DNA of 64,000 nt from Flavonifractor sp. An10. Its GTDB lineage: Bacteria > Bacillota > Clostridia > Oscillospirales > Oscillospiraceae. Each line of letters starts with the position of its first letter. Within the stretch, counting starts at the first letter, position 1. Under the pieces are notes generated by a model, which saw nothing but the letters and a program-made list of their open reading frames with translations, made no database searches and was not told the origin of the DNA. This document shows, piece after piece, positions 59,839 through 64,000 of the stretch. The position numbers and the translations under genes were made by a program. The stretch lies in NCBI RefSeq assembly GCF_002161215.1, contig NZ_NFMB01000002.1, positions 310,001 to 374,000 of the forward strand, written 5' to 3'.

Positions 59839-60232
59839 AGCCCACCATGAAGGTCAGCTCGAAGTGGTCGCCGTCGGCAATGGGGGTGGTGTCCGCGCTG
59901 GTGTTGATCATCTCGCCGCCCTGGGTGAGCTTCCACCACTCCTGCGCCCCTTCGTCCGCCGTCTCACCGTCGGCTACCAGGATATACAGCCCGTAGGGCC
60001 CCTGATTGTCCTCCACCACGCCGCCGGCCACCAGGGCGGGGCCCAGATAGGCCTCGTCGGTCTCCAGGGTGAAGTCCTTGGCGGTACCGTCTCCGTGAAC
60101 CACCTGCACCGTCACGGTCTTGGCGCCCGTCTCCCCCGTGGGGGCGGTCAGGCGCCACACCAGCACCAGCGCGGCGGCCACGATCACCAGGATCACCACC
60201 GCCAGCAGCGTCTTTCTCTTTTGCAATCTCAT
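59825..60232 (-). CDS. DUF4430 protein (transcobalamin-like C-terminal domain), membrane-anchored
   Basis: 135 residues from ATG 60230-60232 with AGGGAGGCAG upstream. An N-terminal signal anchor (TLLAVVILVIVAAALVLVWR) leaves an extracellular domain: KTVTVQVVHGDGTAKDFTLE, LGPALVAGGVVEDNQGPYGL, WWKLTQGGEMINTSADTTPI, DGDHFELTFMVG. DUF4430 is the fold of the C-terminal part of transcobalamin/intrinsic factor, so a cobamide or other vitamin ligand is suggested for the ECF pair (inference). Confidence 0.82.
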   Translation of the reverse strand: MRLQKRKTLLAVVILVIVAAALVLVWRLTAPTGETGAKTVTVQVVHGDGTAKDFTLETDEAYLGPALVAGGVVEDNQGPYGLYILVADGETADEGAQEWWKLTQGGEMINTSADTTPIADGDHFELTFMVGYDEF

Positions 60233-60286
60233 CTGCCTCCCTATATTGGTCAAGTAGAGACAGTTTACCACAGTTCGGCGCCGGTT

Positions 60287-60862
60287 TCAACTCAAATCCC
60301 CGGCCTCCGCCGGATCAGGCGGCCTGGGGCAGCCGCCGGGGCGGAAGGGGAACACGGCGTACCACGCCCCGCCCAGCCGCCGGACGGAGGCGAAGCAAAA
60401 CAGGGGCGTCAGGGGGAAGGGCGCCGCCGGGTCAAAGGGGTAGGCCAGGGAGAAGCCGCCCTCCTCCGGCCGGTACAGGGCCCGCCGCTCCCCGGCGGCC
60501 CGGGCCAGCAGGGGCTCCCCCATCCGCCTGGCGGGGCTGGGCTCCCACTGCCAGCCCGCCGGCGGAGCGGCGGCCTCCCGCCCGGGGACGGCTCCGGCGG
60601 CAAAGGCCAGCTCCGCGGCCGCACCGGCGGGGGGCCACGCCCCCTGCCGCCGGAGCTCGTCCAGGGACAGGGTGCGCCGCAGCTTCAGCGCGCCCCCCTC
60701 GGGCACAAAGGTGCCCGCCAGGGCCCGCCCATGCGCCCCCAGCAGCCAGCCCTTGTACAGCCCGCGCCGGTCGTCGGGCAGCTCCGCTTCAATCCGCGCC
60801 CGCCCGTTCTCCTCCCGGACGGTGAGCCAGCCCCGGCCGCCGTCCAGGGAAAACCGCTCCAT
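60287..60862 (-). CDS. hypothetical protein
   Basis: 191 residues from ATG 60860-60862. No recognised family. N-terminal half is strand-rich and polar (RFSLDGGRGWLTVREENGRA, LYKGWLLGAHGRALAGTFVP), with a later YPFDPAAPFPLTPLFCFASV segment. No signal peptide or membrane span. Codon use matches neighbours, so I think it is real. It is in tandem with the DUF4430 gene 54 nt downstream. Confidence 0.6.
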   Translation of the reverse strand: MERFSLDGGRGWLTVREENGRARIEAELPDDRRGLYKGWLLGAHGRALAGTFVPEGGALKLRRTLSLDELRRQGAWPPAGAAAELAFAAGAVPGREAAAPPAGWQWEPSPARRMGEPLLARAAGERRALYRPEEGGFSLAYPFDPAAPFPLTPLFCFASVRRLGGAWYAVFPFRPGGCPRPPDPAEAGDLS

Positions 60863-60933
60863 GCCGCCGCCCCCTCTCCCGGTCTCTCCCTCTATCCTAT
60901 GCGCGCCGCAGGGGGAAATGCGCGCGGAGGCGG

Positions 60934-60962
60934 TTGACAGACGGCGGAAGCCCTGCTATACT
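60934..60962 (+). promoter_or_regulatory. promoter of the ABC-F gene
   Basis: TTGACA (60934-60939), exact 17-nt spacer, TATACT (60957-60962). The leader to the ABC-F start is ~210 nt. Confidence 0.88.
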
Positions 60963-61080
60963 GTGGGCGATCAAAAAAACGATGGGAGCTGGGAAGATGC
61001 GCAAATAACCTGAACTGTCCATGCACGCGGAGGCGGCCCCTGGGGCCGTCCGGTTCGTCGTGCGCCGGCAGGAGGGTTAT

Positions 61081-61167
61081 GTGAGCGCGCTTCCCCTTTT
61101 TTGCACCCTTTTTGGACAAAGTGGGCGCGGGAGGCCGGATCCTCCTGCGCCCATTTTTGCATATTGA
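61081..61167 (+). CDS. leader peptide of the ABC-F gene (28 residues)
   Basis: GTG start at 61081 with AGGAGGG 5 nt upstream. The frame reads MSALPLFCTLFGQSGRG then RPDPPAPIFAY and stops at 61165-61167, 11 nt before the ABC-F start codon. Its last twelve codons lie inside the terminator hairpin, so ribosome position would decide whether the hairpin forms. Leader peptides of this layout control many ribosome-protection and methylase genes (established mechanism); for this one it is inference. Confidence 0.7.
   Translation: MSALPLFCTLFGQSGRGRPDPPAPIFAY
61121..61160 (+). terminator. attenuator hairpin in the ABC-F leader
   Basis: GGGCGCGGGAGG (61123-61134) pairs CCTCCTGCGCCC (61141-61152) with one G-T pair, then ATTTTTGC. 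It lies upstream of the gene, so it is a conditional terminator. Confidence 0.78.
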
Positions 61168-61178
61168 GGTGATGCACC

Positions 61179-62684
61179 ATGTCTCTCATTGAGATTCGCA
61201 ATCTGACCTTCGCCTATCCCGGCAGCTTTGACAACGTCTTTGAGGGGCTCAATCTCCGGCTGGACACCAGCTGGCGGCTGGGCCTGGTGGGCCGCAACGG
61301 CCGGGGCAAGACCACCCTGCTGCGGCTGCTCCTGGGGGAGTACGAGTACAGCGGCGCCATCTCCGCGCCGGCGGAGCTGGCGTATTTTCCGCCCAGGGTG
61401 GCCCATCCGGAGGCGGACACCCGCGCCGTGCTGGAGGAGCTGGCACCCGGCCTGGAGGAGTGGCGGCTCCTCAGGGAGCTGGCCGCCCTGGAGGTGGACG
61501 AGGGAGTGCTGGACAGGCCCTTTTCCACCCTCTCCGGCGGGGAGCAGGTGAAGGCGCTCCTGTCCGTCCTCTTCCTGCGGGAGGGCGCCTTCCCCCTGCT
61601 GGACGAGCCCACCAACCACCTGGATCTGGAGGGGCGGCAGCTGGTGAGCCGCTGGCTGTCCCGGAAGGAGGGCTTCCTGCTCATCTCCCACGACCGGGCC
61701 TTCCTGGACGGCTGTGTGGATCACATCGCTGCCATCAACAAGAAGGACGTGGAGGTGCGGCAGGGGGACTTTTCCGCCTGGTGGCGGGACAAGCAGGCCC
61801 GGGACGACTGGGAGCGGGCGGAGAACAGCCGCCTGAAAAAGGAGATCGGCCGGCTGGAGGACGCCGCCCGGCGCACTGCCGCCTGGTCCGACCGGGTGGA
61901 GGCCAGCAAGAAGGGGAGCCGGAACGCCGGCCTGCGGCCCGACCGGGGCTACATCGGCCACAAGGCCGCCAAGATGATGAAGCGCTCCAAGGCCGCCCAG
62001 GCCCGCCGGGAGGAGGCCGTACAGGCCAAATCCGCCCTGCTGAAAAACATCGAGCTGGCGGAGGAGCTGAAGCTCCACCCCCTCACACACCCCAAGGCCC
62101 GGCTGGTGGAGGTGAAAGAGGCCGCCCCCGATTACGGGGGCGGCCCGGTGTGCGCCCCCGTCTCCTTCACCGTGGAGCGGGGGGAGGTGGCGGCCCTGAC
62201 CGGCCGCAACGGCTGCGGCAAGTCCAGCCTGCTCAAGCTGGCCTGCGGGGAGGACATCCCCCACACCGGCCTGTTTGCCCTGGCCTCCGGGCTGGTGGTG
62301 TCCTGGGTGCCCCAGGACGCCTCCTTCCTGCGGGGCTCCCTGCGGGACTTTATCCGGGACAGCGGCGTGGACGAGACCCTGTGCAAGGCCATCCTGCGCA
62401 AGCTGGACTTCTCCCGGGCCCAGTTTGACAAGGACATGGCCGACTACAGCGCCGGGCAGAAGAAGAAGGTGCTCCTGGCCCGCAGCCTGTGCCAGAGCGC
62501 CCACCTGTACGTGTGGGACGAGCCGCTGAACTATATCGACGTGTTTTCCCGCATGCAGCTGGAGCGGCTGCTGCAGGCATATCACCCCGCCATGCTTCTG
62601 GTGGAGCACGACCGGGCCTTCCTGGACGGCCTGGCCGACAAGCTGGTGCCGCTGCACGCCGGGGCCGCGTCCGGCGGGAGGTAA
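61179..62684 (+). CDS. Lsa-type ABC-F ribosomal protection protein
   Basis: 501 residues, two ABC domains without membrane segments. Walker A GLVGRNGRGKTTLLRLLLGE and ALTGRNGCGKSSLLKLACGE; signatures STLSGGEQVKALLSVLF and DYSAGQKKKVLLARSL; Walker B PLLDEPTNHLDLEG and YVWDEPLNYIDVFS. A long interdomain linker (KKEIGRLEDAARRTAAWSDR ... KMMKRSKAAQARREEAVQAK) is the antibiotic-resistance domain. The opening SLIEIRNLTFAYPGSFDNVF resembles Lsa proteins, which displace lincosamides, pleuromutilins and streptogramin A from the ribosome. The drug spectrum here is not known. Confidence 0.93.
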   Translation: MSLIEIRNLTFAYPGSFDNVFEGLNLRLDTSWRLGLVGRNGRGKTTLLRLLLGEYEYSGAISAPAELAYFPPRVAHPEADTRAVLEELAPGLEEWRLLRELAALEVDEGVLDRPFSTLSGGEQVKALLSVLFLREGAFPLLDEPTNHLDLEGRQLVSRWLSRKEGFLLISHDRAFLDGCVDHIAAINKKDVEVRQGDFSAWWRDKQARDDWERAENSRLKKEIGRLEDAARRTAAWSDRVEASKKGSRNAGLRPDRGYIGHKAAKMMKRSKAAQARREEAVQAKSALLKNIELAEELKLHPLTHPKARLVEVKEAAPDYGGGPVCAPVSFTVERGEVAALTGRNGCGKSSLLKLACGEDIPHTGLFALASGLVVSWVPQDASFLRGSLRDFIRDSGVDETLCKAILRKLDFSRAQFDKDMADYSAGQKKKVLLARSLCQSAHLYVWDEPLNYIDVFSRMQLERLLQAYHPAMLLVEHDRAFLDGLADKLVPLHAGAASGGR

Positions 62685-62733
62685 AGATTTTTCCCGGCCG
62701 GCCGCGGGCCGCAAAGCACTGGGGCTCCTGAAT

Positions 62734-62793
62734 GGTTACCCGCCGGAAACCGCTCAATTGTTACCAGCCGGTAACTATAGCACATTATTGTGC
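62734..62793. promoter_or_regulatory. tandem operator-like palindromes upstream of the peptide locus
   Basis: GTTACCCGCCGGAAAC (62735-62750) and GTTACCAGCCGGTAAC (62760-62775) agree at 14 of 16 positions and are 25 bp apart; a third palindrome GCACA-TTAT-TGTGC is at 62780-62793. All lie just upstream of the -35 box, so an activator or repressor site is likely. Confidence 0.55.
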
Positions 62794-62797
62794 GTAC

Positions 62798-62826
62798 TTT
62801 TCAAAAGACGGAAGGACTGCTACAAT
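62798..62826 (+). promoter_or_regulatory. promoter of the ACGX peptide locus
   Basis: TTTTCA (62798-62803), 17-nt spacer, TACAAT (62821-62826), 44 nt before the precursor start. The -35 is weak, consistent with need for an activator. Confidence 0.65.
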
Positions 62827-62870
62827 CCGGTTATCAGGAGCGGCACACGCCGCGCAAGGAGGTTTTTATC

Positions 62871-63089
62871 ATGTCATTGAAGAATCTGTTCAGCCTTGGC
62901 AGGGATCGGGAGGAGAAGCCCACAGCCTGTGGGACGGCCTGCGGTTCCGGCGACAAGAAGCCCACAGCCTGCGGGACGGCCTGCGGTTCCGGCGACAAGA
63001 AGCCCACAGCCTGCGGAACGGCCTGCGGCAGCGGCGACAAGAAGCCCGCAGCCTGCGGAACGGCCTGCGGCAGCGGCGACAAGAAGTAA
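62871..63089 (+). CDS. ACGX-repeat ribosomal peptide precursor
   Basis: 72 residues from ATG 62871 with AAGGAGG upstream. A 15-residue leader (MSLKNLFSLGRDREE) is followed by four 14-residue repeats, KPTACGTACGSGDK three times and KPAACGTACGSGDK once, ending in Lys. Each repeat carries two Ala-Cys-Gly-X motifs, eight cysteines in total; the DNA repeats are 42 bp. It matches the target-peptide type of the predicted ACGX radical SAM system. It lies 66 nt before the radical SAM enzyme gene. No protease or exporter is visible before the window ends. Confidence 0.9.
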   Translation: MSLKNLFSLGRDREEKPTACGTACGSGDKKPTACGTACGSGDKKPTACGTACGSGDKKPAACGTACGSGDKK

Positions 63090-63155
63090 GGATACAGCCA
63101 GACCTCCCCGCGGGCCCCGGCCCGCGGGGACGCAATTCCAAGCGAGGGATCAGAC

Positions 63156-64000
63156 ATGGAGTATTTTGCGTTTCAATGGCACATCACCGAGGCCTGTGAC
63201 CAGCGGTGCCGCCACTGCTATATCTACGCCCTGGGCAGCCACGCCAGGTTTCAGGAGATGGCCCTGGAGGACATGCTGACGGTGATTCGGAACTGCCAGA
63301 CCTTCTGTGAGAAGGCGGGGCGGCTTCCCTACTTTTACATCACCGGCGGCGACCCTATCCTCCACCCCCAGTTCTGGACGCTGCTGGAGATTCTGCGCAT
63401 CGCGGACATCCCCTTCACCATCATGGGCAACCCCTTCCACCTGACGCCGGAGGCCTGCCGCCGGATGAAGGACTGCGGCTGCCGGAAATACCAGCTCTCC
63501 CTGGACGGCCTGCGGGAGACCCACGACGGCATCCGCCAGCAGCCCGGCTCCTACGACGCCACCATGGCGGCCATCCCCATGCTGCGGGAGGCGGGCATCG
63601 ACTCGGCCATCATGACCACGGTGTCCCGCTGGAATGTGCAGGATATCCCCGCCCTGGTGGACGAGGTGGTGGCCCATCGGGCGGACATCTTCGCCTTTGC
63701 CCGCTACTGCCCCTCTCCGAAGGATCGGGACGTGTGCTGTTCCCCGGAGGAGTACCGGGACATGCTGGAGCAGTGCTGGGAGAAGTTTCAGCACTACGAG
63801 GCGGAGGGGTGCCAAACCACCTTCAACCTGAAGGATCACCTGTGGACGCTGTTCCAGTATGAGAAGGGCCTGTTTGATCCCGGCCGGTATCCCGACGACG
63901 GGGTGGTCTACGACGGCTGCAACTGCGGCAACTGCCACCTGACCATCCTCTCCGACGGCGCGGTGTACGCCTGCCGCCGGATGGAGAGCAAGGTGGGAAA
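63156..64000 (+). CDS. radical SAM/SPASM maturase of the ACGX system, 3' end beyond window
   Basis: 281 codons visible from ATG 63156 (AGCGAGGGAT upstream). The SAM-cluster motif is CDQRCRHCYIYAL, CX3CX2C, in HITEACDQRCRHCYIYALGS. YFYITGGDPILHPQFWTLLE and YQLSLDGLRETHDGIRQQPG are further SAM-barrel motifs. A SPASM-type cysteine cluster starts at DGCNCGNCHLTILSDGAVYA with CRRMES and continues off the window, as expected for auxiliary 4Fe-4S clusters. It should install a radical modification, probably involving the cysteines of the adjacent precursor (inference). C-terminus is not visible. Confidence 0.9.
   Translation, partial: MEYFAFQWHITEACDQRCRHCYIYALGSHARFQEMALEDMLTVIRNCQTFCEKAGRLPYFYITGGDPILHPQFWTLLEILRIADIPFTIMGNPFHLTPEACRRMKDCGCRKYQLSLDGLRETHDGIRQQPGSYDATMAAIPMLREAGIDSAIMTTVSRWNVQDIPALVDEVVAHRADIFAFARYCPSPKDRDVCCSPEEYRDMLEQCWEKFQHYEAEGCQTTFNLKDHLWTLFQYEKGLFDPGRYPDDGVVYDGCNCGNCHLTILSDGAVYACRRMESKVG

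Noticed and set aside
59326-60232. Cobalamin riboswitch before the ECF/DUF4430 genes
   Set aside because: No B12-box-like sequence is seen in the 54 nt upstream or before the preceding hypothetical gene.
61077-61085. ATG-TGA start-stop ORF at 61,079 as the ABC-F leader
   Set aside because: Spacing from AGGAGGG is only about 2-3 nt; the GTG frame at 61,081 has better spacing and runs through the terminator hairpin.

Overview
The window reads as chromosome of a GC-rich, anaerobic, spore-forming member of the Clostridia, most like gut Oscillospiraceae (Flavonifractor / Lawsonibacter / Pseudoflavonifractor-type). The reasons are the spoIIGA-sigE sporulation pair, a FabK-type type II fatty acid synthesis cluster, a class I flavodiiron protein, CD1247-like and DUF951 proteins, an ECF S component, consensus TTGACA-17-TATAAT promoters in a GC-rich background, and T-box and L10-leader regulation. 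The species assignment is inference; no rRNA is present.

Layout. 1-6.4 kb: S1-like protein, DUF951, hisC, radical SAM, DsrE, spoIIGA-sigE, AbrB-like regulator, macrolide-type glycosyltransferase. 6.4-16.95 kb (minus): one complete fatty acid synthesis operon acpP-accB-accC-accD-accA-fabH-fabK-fabD-fabG-fabF-fabZ-marR. It starts at a strong promoter with a perfect 28-bp palindrome just downstream, and is interrupted by two repeat-rich intergenic islands. 17-24.9 kb: nitroreductase/ArsR, DppA-type peptidase, cold-shock gene, first copy of a 1,051-bp insertion sequence, glpK with a Crp/Fnr regulator. 24.9-34.8 kb: frameshifted YtvI-type permease, ACT protein-hom-lysC, a MarR/APC permease/MalY-type aminotransferase module, and T-box-controlled leuA. 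34.8-41.4 kb: Na/Pi cotransporter, flavodiiron protein, lipoprotein, RNA methyltransferase, second insertion sequence copy, two tRNA-Ser genes. 41.5-48 kb: old-yellow-enzyme family reductase, MFS carrier, and a decayed sugar locus in which a deletion-like junction near 46,760 removes the 5' ends of two divergent genes. 48-60.9 kb: leuS, rpsU, a structured intergenic element, DUF3796/XRE pair, nucleotidyltransferase, GH18-like protein, yqeG, frameshifted endonuclease IV-like gene, M24 peptidase, efp, CD1247-like gene, rplJ-rplL, ECF S component with DUF4430 protein. 60.9-64 kb: an Lsa-type ABC-F resistance gene behind a leader-peptide attenuator, then a ribosomal peptide locus.

The most notable system is at the right edge. 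A 72-residue precursor made of four 14-residue repeats, each with two Ala-Cys-Gly motifs, is followed directly by a radical SAM/SPASM enzyme that runs off the window. This matches the bioinformatically predicted but chemically uncharacterised 'ACGX' peptide system. The other signals of interest are a family of intergenic elements whose hairpins differ in sequence but keep their pairing, an insertion sequence with unusually long (26-27 bp) target duplications and a start codon buried in a hairpin, and a 28-residue leader ORF overlapping the terminator in front of the ABC-F gene.
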